64,000 bases of DNA, from contig BDSL01000033.1 of the NCBI GenBank assembly GCA_003116995.1, forward strand, positions 248,001-312,000, given 5' to 3'. Below, one piece after another: positions 45,555-58,839 of the stretch (position 1 is its first letter; every line of letters begins with the position of its first letter). Under the pieces are notes generated by a model. It was not told the DNA's origin. It did not search any database and was given only the letters and a program-made list of their open reading frames with translations. The translations under genes and the position numbers were made by a program. The DNA is from Yamagishiella unicocca. Its lineage: Eukaryota; Chlorophyta; Chlorophyceae; Chlamydomonadales; Volvocaceae.

Positions 45555-47400
45555 ATGGCAGGCCTGCATGATGCCGGCCGGCCGAGGTCTCTGTCGTCGT
45601 GCATCACTTTTTTCTTATTGCCATTATTAATAGGCGGCCAATTTCCGTGTGTGTTGGCAAGTGTAGGGGAGCAGAGTGCGGACGGTGGCAACGCCAAACA
45701 GCCAACAGCGTTGCTGCAAGCGCCTGAATGCGTGTCGTGGAGATCACATACAGGCCTGGATTACAAGATATGTGTCATACACGCGACCCTCGTGCTCTTG
45801 CCTGGCAAACCAGCTGTCCTACCCAACGGAACGTTGCTGCGTGGCCCGGCCGCGTCGGAAAGCGGTGACGCCCAACAAATTTACACCTTGTGTGGTGACG
45901 GCGACGGCGGCGGCTGGGATTGCGATGACATGGCAATAATGGCGCAACTCCAAGCTGCGCTGCTCAAGCAAGCCTATGTACCTGACAGCGGCACAGCACT
46001 TGATCCAAACATAAACGGTGCTGAGGCCGTCCACACAGGAGCACAGTCGCCTGTTGCAGCCCCCATTCTCGACCTGGCGTCACTATCCCTCGTCTTCGAG
46101 GCGCCGCCCAACGGCCTCGTGATGATACGCGATCTGCGGATCACGGGGGCGCGACTGCCCAACACGAGCCGTTCGCTGTCCGCCGCGTCCTTCCTGGCCT
46201 TGTCCGCCTTCCGCCCGGCGGGTGATGCGGGTGCTGTCCATCCGCCGCTGCAGCTGTCCAACCTCGTCATCTCCACACCCAGCTGCACCGCCTTGGCCAT
46301 GCACCAGAGCTTCGCCTGCGCCTTATCGCCGTCCCCCAACTTCACCATCACACCGAGCTCACTGATTGTGCACCGCTTCACCACACCCACCGCCTCCATC
46401 ACCAACGTCACACTCGATTGTTCGGGCGCGCCTGTGCGATTGCCCTGCATGGCTGCTAAGGTTTCCAGCGGATCGCGAATGATGGTCTGGTGCGCGTCAG
46501 GTCACTGAAGGCCCGGGCGGCCTGGCCCGGCCCGGCCCTGAGCCGGCCTCCCTTGACGCGGTCGCAACAGCAGACGCGTCCCGTCCTCACCAGGGGCAGC
46601 TGCAACTCCGTGTGGGCCTGGCACTGGCACTGCAGGCGGCGCGCGGCCTGGCGCACCTGCATTGACGGGCCATCGTACACGCTGACGTCAGCTCGGCCAA
46701 CATCCTGCTGAAGACGTGAAGAGCGTGCAAGGCTGTACGGGGGGGACCCGCGACAATGGCGTTGGCCCGTACATGTACGGCGATGTGGCCAAGATTTGCG
46801 ACTTTGGGCTGTCAGGACGGCTGGGCGGCGGTGAGCAGGCGACGCACCTCTCAGGGCCGGCGAGGTGAGCGACAGGTGGTGTTGACGCAGGGCCAGTCGG
46901 CGTCGCAGCAACGTTGCCAATTACCAGGTGCTCATGCGTGTGCTTCATGTGCAGCCGGGGCGGTGTCGTGAGTCGCAGCGTCCGCGGCCCTGCCGCCAGC
47001 ACCGCCTCATGCGTCTCGCTTGCCGCCTGCCCCGCTGCACTTCCGCAGGCGCAGCTCCGCGTACTCGGCCCGCGAGCTGGTCCGCCACGGCCGGGCCGGC
47101 CCCGCGGGTGACGTGTATGCGTTCGCGGTGGTGCTGTGGGAGCTCGCCCTCGGTGCACCGCTGCCGGCGCTGCTGTCTCGCCCTCAGGGGGCTCGCGTGC
47201 AGGAATGGCTGGCGCAGTAGGCGCGGAGTGACCCGTACGAGGCGGCAGCACTGCCGCCTGACTTGCTAGAGTGGCCTGCCGACATGGCGCCCGGCTTAAG
47301 CGCCCTGGTTGGAGAGTGCTTGCAGGCGGACCCGTCTTTGAGGCCATCTGCTCAGCGGGTCTGCTGCTTGTTGGAGGGCATGTTGTCGGAAGGGGAATGA
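45555..47400 (+). pseudogene. Decayed receptor-like protein kinase (TKL type)
   Basis: An open frame from ATG 45555 to TGA 46508 encodes a signal peptide (ITFFLLPLLIGGQFPCVLA) and an extracellular-type region with several N-glycosylation sequons (NTS, NFT, NVT). After it, kinase motifs survive in broken frames: an alpha-E-like LALQAARGLAHLH, then an in-frame TGA (46663-46665), then the catalytic loop HADVSSANILL (normally HRDLKxxN), then TGA 46717-46719, then a frame change before KICDFGLSG (the DFG loop, 46788-46811). A plausible intron to about 47042 leads to DVYAFAVVLWEL, then TAG at 47218-47220, then the C-lobe end (ECLQADPSLRPSAQRV) to TGA 47398-47400. The transmembrane span and kinase N-lobe (glycine loop, VAIK lysine) are missing. 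Three stops, a frameshift and a deletion make this a pseudogene. Confidence 0.8.
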
Positions 47401-49480
47401 GGCGGCTCATCCATGTCCATTAGGACGCCGAAGTGTACATGCGTGAGCGTCATTGTGTCCGCCCCGAAAGTCGGGTCCATATCTGCTGGGCATGTAGCCA
47501 GGCGTACGTCAGTTGCGTGGTTGGGGCCACCACCTGAAAGCCATCTGTGGTGGATGGGTGGGCTTGGCTCGCGTTGGGTCATGTCGGGGCGGGACGTGGT
47601 GGTGAGTGGTGCGACAGGCAACCATGTACGCAGAAACGCTGTTGGCTGATCCACGACATGCAGTTCGACCGACCAATCCGCCAAATAAAGAAATAATCGC
47701 CGCCCAACAAACACGGATGAAGTACTGAAGCCCAACCCGCCAACTAATTGTAACTGCTACCCAACCGACGTAGAATTTTATAGTGAATCTAAGGTGATAA
47801 ACGTTGACTACCGGTACATTCGATGCAATTGGGGCGGTGGATAGTACTAGGGTTCCACGCCGCAGTCTTCGGGCTAAATCTCTTTTGGCAACGCCTCTAT
47901 CCAACGCCTCAATTATTACGGACAGGAGCGACTACTGTTACCTTCTTCGCTCATCATGGGCTGGGCTACGCAGGCAGGAGACCTATAGAACTAGATAAAT
48001 GTACGCTGGACTGGCGGGATCCTTTCAGTTTGACAGTTCAGATTCCGCCCTGAGGCCGATGTCCAGCGGGCAGCGTCCGTTGTGTTGCACATAGCATGCA
48101 CCTGGCGCACTCTGACGCCCCCTGCACGCCTGGACAGCCTACGTGGCTCTCCGGATTTCTTCGTGGGGGGATGCAGGGAACAGGTGGACCTAGGTGGAGT
48201 GAGCCGCAGTGGGGCGGACACCGACCGACGTGGCTGTCCGGGGCGCAAGGTTGGTGTGATACGTCTGAGATGATGGTTGGTGCAGCAGTCGCTTAAGGAG
48301 GGTATATAGTAGCAGGGGTTCAACCTAACCACCTAGGGGCATACCTCCGGGCTGTGACCAGAAGCCTGCTGCCATTTCCCTTGGACAGACTGTACGCCTA
48401 GTTTGGCCTAGTTTGGTTCGGAGCTCTCGTGCACTCCATCTACGTACCTTTTCCGCGACCTCACATGTTTCATCTAGTTCAGGGACCTCACTGTTTCATC
48501 TGCCTAGTGAGGTTGTAGGAGGGTGTGGGTGGTGTGGATCCCCTAGCGGTTCACCTACATAAGTGGGGTTCGGCTGGGCTCCAATCCGTGTGTTGCTATA
48601 GAGACGTATAGAGGCCGTTCGCAACCGTATGTCCTCACGACAAACGGGGGAAAATGCAGCCGTGTGCCCCGGGTACTAGGACTTGTCCCTCCGAGGCGCT
48701 TTAAAAGTTGGGCTGCCTAAGTTCATCATGGATGGATCACCCACAGCCCATTTTCCCCCATTCCACCACCCTCCAATGACGACGCCCCTGGTACGGGTGT
48801 CTCGGAAGTATTCGTGGAGCAAGGGAGCCACGGCAATGTCGAGTGGCATACGAGAGGTGGATGATGCTTGTCCATGCCCTACGACCCCATTACAAGACCT
48901 ATGCACAAGCAGGGTTCGTGCAACCCAGCATTGACGCTTAATTGTGTGTGTCAGGTGTGCAGCTCAGACGTTCGTTCAGCCCCCAAACAGGTACTACTAG
49001 CCTAAGCGCCCAAAACTAGCATAAGCAATCAAGCAGTCTAGTCTCAACTCATATTGTCCGCTCATATCCTTATTTGCGCAGCGCAGCGCAAGCCTGCTGC
49101 TGCTGGCAGGAGACCAACCTCAGAGTTGAGAACGCCGCACTAAATCTTTCGCGTCCTGATCGCAATTACTTCGTGAACTTTCCAATAATGTTGTTCTCAA
49201 ACACAGAAGCTAAGGGTCAGCGGTGGCAACAGGCTTTGTCGAGTGGTCTATGGGCTCTGGCCTTCCAGATTACTGTAGGAAAGCAGACCGGCTACGAAAA
49301 CTACTGGTGTGATGAAATGCATTGTTTGGTGTGTAGCCTTATCGCCTTGTCGTACGAGCCATCTCCAGGGCCCTCCCTTCCCAGCCTGAGGCGGTGGACT
49401 AAGCCTGGGTCGCACCCAATTCCTATGCTCTTGACGTGTGACATAGTTATCTTCTCGAGCCATTAACCACAGTAGCCAAC
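47401..49480. other. Intergenic, includes PETC upstream region
   Basis: No gene supported; open frames are short and AT content is higher than in the genes. The last few hundred bases should hold the PETC promoter and 5'UTR. Confidence 0.4.
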
Positions 49481-50729
49481 ATGGCCATGCTCGCTTCCCG
49501 CCGCGCGGCTGTGCCTTGCAAGGCACAGTCGACCCGCCGCTCGCGCGTCGTGCCTGTCGTGCGCGCTTCTGCTGTCTCGTCGGAGGTGCCAGACATGGAG
49601 AAGCGCAATGTCATGAACCTGATCCTTGCTGCTGGTGCTGGTCTGCCCGTTGGCTCTATGGCCCTGGGCTTCGCCGCGTTCTTCGTGCCCCCGAGGTGCG
49701 AGGTTCTGGACTACGGCTATGGGCAGCAACGCAAGGACTGTACATTCGAGTGAAATATCCTTCAGCTTCCAATTCATTAATCCAGTTCTGGTTATGTTTT
49801 CGCGTATGCTTGGATTCTCCTTGCACCTGAGCCACAATTGGAGTTAGCGCAGCCAGGTGCCGTCTTCAACTTGATAGCTAATTCTCTGGTTGACATGCCT
49901 TATGTCTATGCAGCGCGGGTGGCGGCGGTGGTGGCCAGGCTGCCAAGGACGCTCTGGGCAATGACATCAAGGTCGACACTTGGCTCGCGACCCACCAGAA
50001 GGGCGACCGCTCGTTGAGCCAGGGCCTGAAGGTGAGCTGCACGTCTGATGATGTTGTATCGAATGGTCGGATCACGCGTCCATCAGATAAGCTCGCGACG
50101 CACATTTTTTCAATTCAGTCGACCGCATTTGCAGGGTGACCCCACCTACCTGATTGTCACCGCGGACAACACCATCGAGAAGTACGGCCTCAACGCCGTC
50201 TGCACTCACTTGGGCTGCGTCGTCCCCTGGGTGGCGGTAAGTGTGTGTGATTGTGGTTTGAGGTTTGCGGATCTGCGTGTCGACTGAGTGCAACGCCAGA
50301 ACCTGCAGACCCTGCAGATTTTCCTTTTCTTTCCTTGCTTCGCCTCATAATTGCTATTGGCCGACACTTGTAGGCCGAGAACAAGTTCAAGTGCCCTTGC
50401 CACGGCTCTCAGTACAACGCTGAAGGCAAGGTGGTGCGCGGCCCCGCTCCCCTGGTAAGAAAATGGTTCGGTCTTCCTGGTCCCCAATGCCATATTAATC
50501 GTACGTGCGCATAACGTTGCCGATCATGGTCGTCCCGGCACTGCATACCCTTCTACCCACCCCCAGTCGTTCGGTTTCAGAACCTAATTTAACCTTGACA
50601 CAATGCAACCCCATTCGTTTGCAGTCGCTGGCTCTGGCTCACTCCGATGTTGCTGAGAGCGGCCTGGTCACTTTCAGCACCTGGACTGAGACCGACTTCC
50701 GCACTGGCCTGGAGCCCTGGTGGGCTTAA
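49481..50729 (+). CDS. PETC: Chloroplast Rieske iron-sulphur protein of cytochrome b6f
   Basis: Carries electrons from plastoquinol to cytochrome f in the thylakoid b6f complex. Exons: 49481-49695, 49914-50031, 50135-50236, 50374-50454 and 50625-50729 (TAA), 621 nt, 206 aa, the same length I recall for the Chlamydomonas protein. Residues 1-29 are a Ser/Arg-rich transit peptide ([12 protein letters not shown]...). Then comes [14 protein letters not shown], a single membrane helix ([20 protein letters not shown]) that stays uncleaved as the anchor, a Gly hinge (SAGGGGGG) and the soluble head. Cluster motifs are CTHLGC (exon 3) and CPCHGS (exon 4), each giving one Cys and one His ligand plus the disulphide Cys. 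The C-terminus [12 protein letters not shown] is conserved. All key residues are present. Confidence 0.97.
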
Positions 50730-50764
50730 GCTGCTCGCTTGCTGGCTTGATGCCCAAGCGGCAG

Positions 50765-50769
50765 TGTAA
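50765..50769 (+). terminator. Candidate TGTAA poly(A) signal, PETC
   Basis: TGTAA 36 bases after the PETC stop. A second copy at 51067-51071 would give a 3'UTR of about 350 bases. The sequence alone does not decide which is used. Confidence 0.45.
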
Positions 50770-53700
50770 CCTACTGACCGACGCGATGCGTTTTGGGGGC
50801 TCACGGCTCCGTCCGCGTCAAATTTTCCTGTCTGAGCGCGAGTGACGAAGTGGGCCGGGTAGAGGCGGTCTTGGGAGGGGACCGGTAAGGGCGGGGTGTG
50901 CTGTTGTTTCGGCCTACTTGCAGCCCTGGCGTGGACGCTGCAGAGAAGACGATGAAGTGGAAGAGTGCATCATGCGGCTTAAAAACCGCGTGCGAACATG
51001 GGTTCGTTGTGCGGCAAGCCCGCACAGGACGGTCTTGTAAGCCCAAATGCAGCTTTTGCAATCTAGTGTAAGGACGAGGCCAACCCATGGCACATTGCAT
51101 TGTTTGTTGGTACAATGCATTGAAACCTGCGTGATTTCTTATAAACTAGTCTGTCACGTAGACTTATTGCGTGTGGTTCGACGTTGGACAGTGAAAAGGT
51201 AGTATAAAGCTATACCAGCTTACAATTTAAGTTCCATGTGCTCCTGGAGTAAGTGGCAATCCGCGGCAGGGTATATGCTCGACTACACCAACACGCCTGA
51301 GGAATCAACACAAACAGCAGCACATTCCAACACAGGATATGCTTTTGCAACACCGCTAGGCACCGCTTGCCTGACTACTCATCTGTTAAAATTTCAGACA
51401 CGATTGCCAGTCGTTGGAATTGCTAGTTCCTTACCCTTCAAAGGATACGTGCGCAACGAGTCTGACCTGCGTATCGGGCGCTGGTGCGTTTACCTCAAGG
51501 ACGCTTATAGCCCGCTCAGGACATGGGTGATGGAGACATACTCTAACATGCACCACGCAGCGATGAGTCCCCTGGTACCACGATGGCAAGAACTCTCCTG
51601 GATGGCAACGTTTTTTAAAGCGATTCATGAGCCTCCTGGCTCGTCTGAATCGTACAAGTCACTCGTAAACATCATCATCATCATCAGAACTCTCACACGG
51701 TAGCCATCGTACGGAAGAGGCTGATTATTCTATCCAGTCAATGAGTTAAGCAGCATAGGTAGGTGAACATTGCAACATGGGTACCACAGGTGTGCATCCA
51801 CCGTTGGCTCAGCGGATGATGATTGGATTCCTGCTGTCATCTGTTATACATCCTTTAGGATGGCGTACTCGCCCGGAATGACGCCAGGCGTGCGGATTCC
51901 CATGCTCTGGGAAATATATCCTTGCAAAACTGCAAGCACATTCCACGAACGCGAATGTAGTTCCTGTTGCGCTCCCATAAAATCACCCATCATTACTTGA
52001 TAAGCTCTCTATCATCCGTTAATAGTCATAGTTCCCCTGTATAGTTGTTGAGGTACCCGTCCCAAGTGTGGGATCCAATAATTGTACGGCTGAGCCAGTC
52101 TGCCCAGGCCCCTCAGGCCCAATCGGCCAACGGCTGTGCACCTGGGCCGAACGTGCACGTGCCCGATGTCTTGCAGCAAATTCGCGAGCCTAAAGCATTC
52201 CTTTTTCGAAGTACCCCTTGCCAAGTTGGGTTGCCATCTTGCCAATTACTAGGAGCACTCGGTTGTTAGCCATGCCAAGAAAATAAATGTAAGTAGCAGT
52301 ATTTTAAGTTACGGAGGAGCTTGCGACCAATATAGCCTAATAGAACCAGGCGGAAGCAGGCGGCTAACCAGCTCGACAGCGGCCAGGATTGCGTACAACA
52401 ATCCGGCAAAATACCTACACCTTAAGCAGCAAAACGGAGAAGAATTTGAGGGAGGCGCGGCCGTCCTACGAAGGACTGACAGAAGTCGAGGCCACAATCA
52501 CTGCGCATAAGCAGCAGCTCTGCGCAGAGTTTACAGCGTGCGGCGGGAGGAACATAGATGGGGTGATGACACATGGTCAGACGTGGCGGGGCCCTGATAA
52601 CCAGGCCGGCAGCTCGAACGGTCGCGGCGGGCGGGCTGGTGGTGATGTCGCAGAAAACGAGGACAGCAGCAGCGGCAAAGATAATTGCATCAGCCTCAAC
52701 AAATCAGCAGCAGCAGACTCTATGAAATTGGAGGAACGGGCGGATGCAGGCAGGTCCTCATTCTTTGCGGCAGCTGGCGGCAGCCGGCGGCAGCAAGCGT
52801 GCGAGACCTAGACCATGACCCACCTGGTCACCAAGCCAGGTGCCGCTGCATGTGAGTAGGAGGAAGATCCCGAGGGCAGTCATAACAGGTCCGGCCGCTC
52901 CCGTCTGTGGCAGCACGGCGGCAAGCAGCGGTTTAGGTTCGAGCGTCGACACAGAATTCGCGGTGAATACCATGCCAGGCAGGGCCAGGCCGACTGCCAA
53001 CGCCATGGAGGCCGTGCATGCATGCGTGGCGGCCGCGGTCAGACAGGTTCCGTTTCGAGCCGTGGACTGTTGAGGGCTGCCCAGCAGGCAGCCGACTGGC
53101 TTGGTCTACATGGGGAATTAGGTTAAATGACAACGATCTTCCAGTTGGAGGACGTGGCGCGGGTGGCCAACGACGGCGGCTTACGCATTTGCGGGCACAC
53201 CGGCAGCGGCAGCGTTAAGCGCTAATGAGCGTCCTCATGTTGAAGAGGTCGTCGACGGCGACGAATCTGCATCCGCATGGCGGCCGCCCGTCAGCATGCT
53301 TCGCAACGGTAGGTGCAGCAGCAACAACAGCTCAGAGGCCAATCAATACCGCAGCCTGGAGTCGGCCCATTGTCTCCTTGAGGTTAACCCCTCCCTCGAG
53401 GTTCGTTAGGCATTCGCTCGGTATCAACGGTCCCTTCCTCCTGGTTGGCAAACAGCCCTGACGGCAGGGATCCCCATACCTAGGCCCCAGTGACCATGTG
53501 CGGCTCACGTGTCTCCATACTGTACGGTATTGACAGTACATATTGTCGGGAGGGGTATTTCCGACGTCATGAACTGGCGGACGAAGTGCTCAGAGTGATT
53601 GAGGCAGCAGCAGTGCTCGACAGGGTTACCCGGGTGACCGTGCGGCGTGGCCAGGGCGTGCTTCTGCCCTGGGCGTGGCCGCTGAACGTGAAACGACTAT

Positions 53701-54043
53701 GAAACCAGTTTAATGGGCACAAGGAAGAGCAACGGAGGCTGAAGATATGCCAACGCATAAGATCCCACCGGGCGATTATCTTCCAATTGGGTATTGCATT
53801 GGCAGCTGGGTACCGCACGGAAGTTAGTTCTCAGTGCATAATTTGTCAGACAGACGCCCCACACCCTGAAACATAACATTACAACCTACCACCTGAAGTT
53901 GTTTATACATAATTTGCGTGCGGTCTTTTAGGTATTCAGCGTGCCACATTATTTACCACGCTTTTAGAAATGACCGCGTCGGTAATATTCTACTTACGAC
54001 GACCACCCTAGCCTCCGTACGCCATACGAAAGGTATTATTAAA
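50770..54043. other. Intergenic, about 3 kb, fragments only
   Basis: No supported gene. A 155-codon frame at 51236-51703 has weak coding character and no recognised motif. A frame at 52389-52811 opens only from TTG. A minus-strand frame, 53006-52758, starts at ATG and has two hydrophobic stretches (MALAVGLALPGMVFTA and VMTALGIFLLLTC) but no family resemblance; it may be a relic of a membrane-protein gene. Confidence 0.35.
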
Positions 54044-57000
54044 ATGCTGAGAAGCGACATGCTGAAAGCTATTGTGGGAGTGCTGGTCTTGGCTGAATGC
54101 TGCTGGAAATGTGGAGGCGACCAGCCGATACTGCCGCAGTTCAACTGCAAGAAGATTGCGTTTTACAAGGTGCCATGCTATCCTGTACTGCTGTGACACA
54201 TCGTTCGCGGCAACAGCAATGATCGCTCGCAATTAGACGCCTGGCGCCGGCGAAAATTTGGCCTTGCACAAACTTTTCCATTTGTTTGCAGACTCACAAG
54301 ACTGGCTCCACAACGTTAGGTGGCGTCATGTTCCGTGTTGCCGTGGGCAACAACATGTCCATGTACACGACCTCGCGTTCCCATTACATAACAGTGGGTA
54401 AAAAGGAGAGTGAGCATCTCCTTGGAAAAATGGACATGGTGTTGAGGCATATACGTTATTCCAAGTCCTCGAGCTTCCATTCGGCCACTCGCAGCTTCTA
54501 CAGCCGGGCCCTTGGTACGGCAAACTACGGCTTTCTGACAGTGCTGCGCCATCCTGTGGACCGGTGCGTACTGCTTTGTATGCCTACGGCTGTGACCTGC
54601 GTGCGTGCAACGTCCGAAATGGTTATTTTTCTGGAACCTATGGGAAAGGGGTCTAGGAAAATGGGGGTTTTCCATCTTGGTTAATTGCTACACAGGTGGG
54701 TACTGACTTAACCCCACAGCAGGGCGTTCAGGACAGACAGGGAGCTCGCTGTCGGTTCGGGCGATGTTGTCTGGCAAAGCCTGGCAAGGCAACCCCAAAC
54801 GGCTGGCTTGCGCCTCAGAGACTTCTGCCTGCTACCTCCGGGACAACCCTCCCGCGAAACACATTTGAGCGCTGATCTGATTTCCTCCTGCGCAAACGTT
54901 TGTACGCATTGCATTGGTTCTACTCCTCCGTTGGTGTCGAGCCATGTCGTACCATTCCCCATGGTTACGTCTGGAATGCGATTTTCTTACCAGCCGTACA
55001 CGTCCGTCAGATGGAAGCTCATTGCCGTTGCCACTTTACCAATCGCACATATGCTTACGGGCATCCCAAACTTGGAATAACGGTCCAACCCGTGCTGCAT
55101 CCGCTTCACCCATTCCAGCTACATCAGCGACTTCTACTACTATGCGGAGCCAGACGCGCGAAAGGCCAGGCACCCCATTACCCTCGAGCAGTACGCGAAC
55201 AATGGCAGTGGCGCGAACCGCATGGCTCATGAGTTCGCAGTGTACACTGTGGAGGGGGCCATAGAGTTTGCGATGAGCGAGATGCACACGGATGGTGAGA
55301 GGGACCAAGATAGGCTGGAAAGGGGCGCAGGGGCCGGGATTTAAACATAGGGAGCGGGGTCCACGGTATCGAGGCCATGGACGCCGGGAGAGGATGAGGG
55401 AGGCGTTGCGGCGGATGCCGTTGGGAAAGGGGCGGTGTGGCTGGTTACACGTAACGACATGGACGCACTAATCGGGTATTATGACTGCTATGCGATCTTG
55501 AATCCGGTTCGGCTCCACCCAACCCGGGCGAATATGCCAGCCTCGGGCTTGGCTTGACTCTGACCTTGGGTAGCGACCTGTTTCCTTGGCTACCCTGTCC
55601 GACCTAGCTTCCCACCTGAACTGATGTTGTCAGCTCATCTCTGCCTAGCTTACCGGTGCTCCCTACGTGTAGCCGACATCGCATGTGGCGGCAAGCAGTA
55701 GCAGAGTGGCAAGAAGCGGAGATTTTCAATCGGCGATGTGGGTCCAGCGCGCCGTCCTGATGGCCCCCTCCTCCCCTCGCCTGGGCGCCCCACGCTTCTT
55801 CCCTGCAGGGCTGTACGTGCCCATGGAGTACATGGACTACGGCCTGGCGCTGCTGGCAACGCACTGCGGCTGGAGCCTGAGCCGGGTCTTGTACCTGCCA
55901 GTGAACTCCAACGGAGAGGGTGTGCTGAGGTACGGAGCTCACCGTGCGTTGCAATGAGGGCTGTCCTATTAGAGTAAACTGGTTGGTAATTTCCGCGCTT
56001 CACCTGGCGTCGTAGGTATGGCAATGTGACGCTCTTGAGTCGCCCGAAGTTGGAGACTTTGGCGGCGAAGGAGCCAGAGCTGCTGGCCCACATCGCGAGC
56101 ATCAACAGCGTGGACGCCATCCTATACGCCGCGGCACAGAATAGGCTACTGGGCCGCCTGGCAGTCAACGGCCCGGCCGTGGCGGCAGGGGTGATGGCCA
56201 CCGCGGTACGGCTGACAGCCGCTCGCAAGCGGCTCGAAGCGGAATGCCGTGCGCTGAGTTCCGGAAACTACAATCCAGTGGACGACGGGGCTTCGACAGA
56301 GGACCTGGCCAGCTTATGCGCGTATTTCATGCTGACAGATAGCGTGTATGAGAGGATGGCGAGCTATAAGACGGGCTTTGTTGGAGCCGAATCTCTTGTG
56401 AGAGAACCTGTACCTTTACCGTCTGAGGGGTCGTCGCCGTCGTCATGGACCGTGAGCCACATACTGCGCACCGCCGAGCAGCACCTGGCGCAGTACGACG
56501 ATACCTCCGTAGCGTACTATCACAGCACCCTGGCTGTCTACGTGTACCCGCCGACGCCGGCGGAGGCGAAGATGTTATACGGAGGTGTGGCAGGCGATGC
56601 TGACCCGCTCGCGCTGCTGGCGGCGTCGGTGCGGCTGTGGACGCTGCACCACGCTCGCGAGGGGCTGCATCACCTGGTGTTCCTGGTGAACGCACTGAAC
56701 GGCCAGCAGCAGGACGTCGTGCAGCTAGCGGCGGCGGAGGCGCTGGGGCAGGGCGCTGGCACTTACACCACGTTTGAGACAGCTCGCTGTGACGCGGCGC
56801 CCAGCGACACAGCGGCCTCGACCTCCGACAACTCTAGCTGCGGGGCCCCTTTTGACGACCTGGCTGCGAGGTCTCGGTGGTCGGCTCTCCTTCCCAACCA
56901 GACCTTCTTCCTGCACGGCAACCGTGGGACGGTGCGGAGCGTGCTGCTGCTGTACGAGGGGTTGCTGCAGTCGGCGGGTGCTGTATGTGCGCCGCTGGTG

Positions 57001-57342
57001 CCCTGGCGGGCAGCGCCGTCCGGGGCGGGGCTGCAGGGAGGAGCTGCACCCGATGGCGGTTCCTGCGTCCGCACGCCCTGCAGCCTGGGACTGAAGGACT
57101 CGTTCAGCTGCGTAATGCTGCGCAGTATGCCGGCGCTGGGCCGCACCCGGACGTACATGTCGAGCGGAAACCTCATGCCCGACGGCAAGACGTCGTACAA
57201 GGGCCCCGAGCAGCATCGTCTGGAGGTATTGCAGCTGCAGCCCCCCTCGCAGAGGGACCTCGACCATTGGCAGGACAGCTCGGCGCCCTTCAAGTGCAGC
57301 AGGCTCCCGCGGCCGCAGTTGCAGGTGGCTTGGTGTGAATAG
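54044..57342 (+). CDS. Gal3ST-type carbohydrate sulfotransferase, copy A
   Basis: Golgi enzyme family that transfers sulfate from PAPS to galactose-type residues. Exons: 54044-54169, 54292-54563, 55119-55294, 55809-55929 and 56016-57342 (TAG), 2022 nt, 673 aa, phases consistent. Residues 1-22 contain an uncharged hydrophobic stretch (AIVGVLVLAECCW), a signal anchor or signal peptide. The exon 1-2 join gives CKKIAFYK-THKTGSTT, the PAPS 5'-phosphosulfate loop of the Gal3ST family. TVLRHPVDR-YISDFYYY fits the 3'-phosphate-binding region. PMEYMDYGLALLATHCGW..S.VLYLPVN matches the family EHFDESLVLL...CW...DVLYFKLN block. The C-terminal 350 residues or so are lineage-specific, Cys-containing, with several N-x-S/T sites. 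Acceptor sugar unknown; sulfated extracellular matrix is a reasonable guess in this lineage. Tandem with copy B. Confidence 0.8.
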
Positions 57343-58839
57343 AGGAGCGGGGGAGTGGGTGAGGGGCGAGAGAAGATGGCTTCTTGGTGGTGGGGGATCG
57401 GAGTAGGAAAGGGGGCCGAAGGTGTTTGGCACCAATAATACAAGGGAGTGATAACGAGTGATAAGTGGAGAGCACTGCGTTGCGAAATTCGGAGCATGCT
57501 GGGAGATATCTAATCCTCACATTTCGCCTTGTATGTTCCTGTTGCACCTACTGCAATAGGGACTCCTGGTGCGCCGGATTAGTATGCATTCAACGAAGGA
57601 GGCAAGCGAGCGACGTGGGCCAGGGCGAGGCACTTACACCCGCCTGCGTTAAACTATGGCATATATTATGTGTGGAGCTGCAAAATGCTGGGGCGGTCAG
57701 TTGTTTGGTCGGCGATACATTTTCACAAGAGAACGGATTCACCTGCGGTTGGCTATTGTGGCTTCTTCCTAGCAAGTACTGGTGCGCTGCCTGGCCGAGA
57801 GGTCGCTGTTGCTCTCCCCAATAACCGAGCGCTTTCCTTGCGTTATGCGCGCGTATGCAAGACATGCCCTGCCTCTTCCAGCGATTCAGGTAGCTGCTCG
57901 CTGGAAGAGGGTATTCACAGTGATTGTGGTTGGTCCGTCCAGTCGCCACAAGGTGTGTTGTTGGCCGGCGTATTGCACAGACCCCTGGGCTTCTTGCAGC
58001 TGCAGTCACGCGGTGCATCCCGCGTAAAAAATGGATCGTGGATCCAGACGTCATGAGGATATCGGTGAAGAGTATGAGTGGTTTCCAATTACTCGCTTTG
58101 CGTTTTTGAAGGCGAGCAATGTTCCTTCTTGAGCGAGAGGGCGAAGGGCTGGGATGGGGGGACGGCTGGGAAACGGGGGGATACGCAAGGGGCGGTACAT
58201 GCTGGCGCGTTATACGGCGGAGGCTGGTGCCTGGGCGGGGCATTCCTAGGAGCGGCTCTACAGGGCGGCGGTCAGGTGGCTGGCAGGCTCCAGGGGGCCG
58301 TAGCACTGGGCAGACGTAGGTCGAGGGTGGCGTTGGGGTCCTTCAGGCTGGCGGGTGCGTGACGGCGGGTTCCAGGCTGGCGGGTTGGCGGCACGGGCGG
58401 GGCGTTTGACGTGCACCGCGGAGGGACTGGGGTTAGAGGTGGTGGCGGGTGGCTTCCAAGGCGGATGTGTGTGTAAGGGGGTCGGAATTGTTGTCTGCCT
58501 GTATAATTTTCTGGCGAGGTTAACCGCCAGCGGTTTTCCGGGCCCACCATAAGGTGATTGGTACAATTGACCAACATCAGGTGCGCAGACTCGTTGATGA
58601 TCAATTGACGACAAGCAAACGATGTGTGCTTCAGCATACCGCTGTTGTCATCACATTATTGGCGCCGTACAATCATCGTACGCAACCGGCAATAAAAAGC
58701 TTACGCTTCCTTCCTATTTGTTTTGAACCTTCAATCTCCGAACGCTATCATTTCGTCGCCGGTATGAATACGATAGGAATACAGGTAAATAGGAACCCAG
58801 CGTTCTTGACATACACCTTACGATCGCTGTGACTTCCAA
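57343..58839. other. Intergenic between the sulfotransferase copies
   Basis: No gene supported. Contains GCGGGT/GGCTGGCGGGT-rich sequence at about 58270-58400. Should hold the copy A 3'UTR and copy B promoter. Confidence 0.4.

Noticed and set aside
51236..51703. 155-codon open frame
   Set aside because: Starts with ATG, but composition is unlike the neighbouring genes and it has no recognisable motif.
52389..52811. 140-codon open frame
   Set aside because: Starts from TTG, not ATG, and ends in low-complexity Arg/Gln/Ala; no family resemblance.
52758..53006. Minus-strand 82-residue hydrophobic frame
   Set aside because: Two possible membrane stretches, but no homology recognised and no flanking exons found; left as a possible relic.
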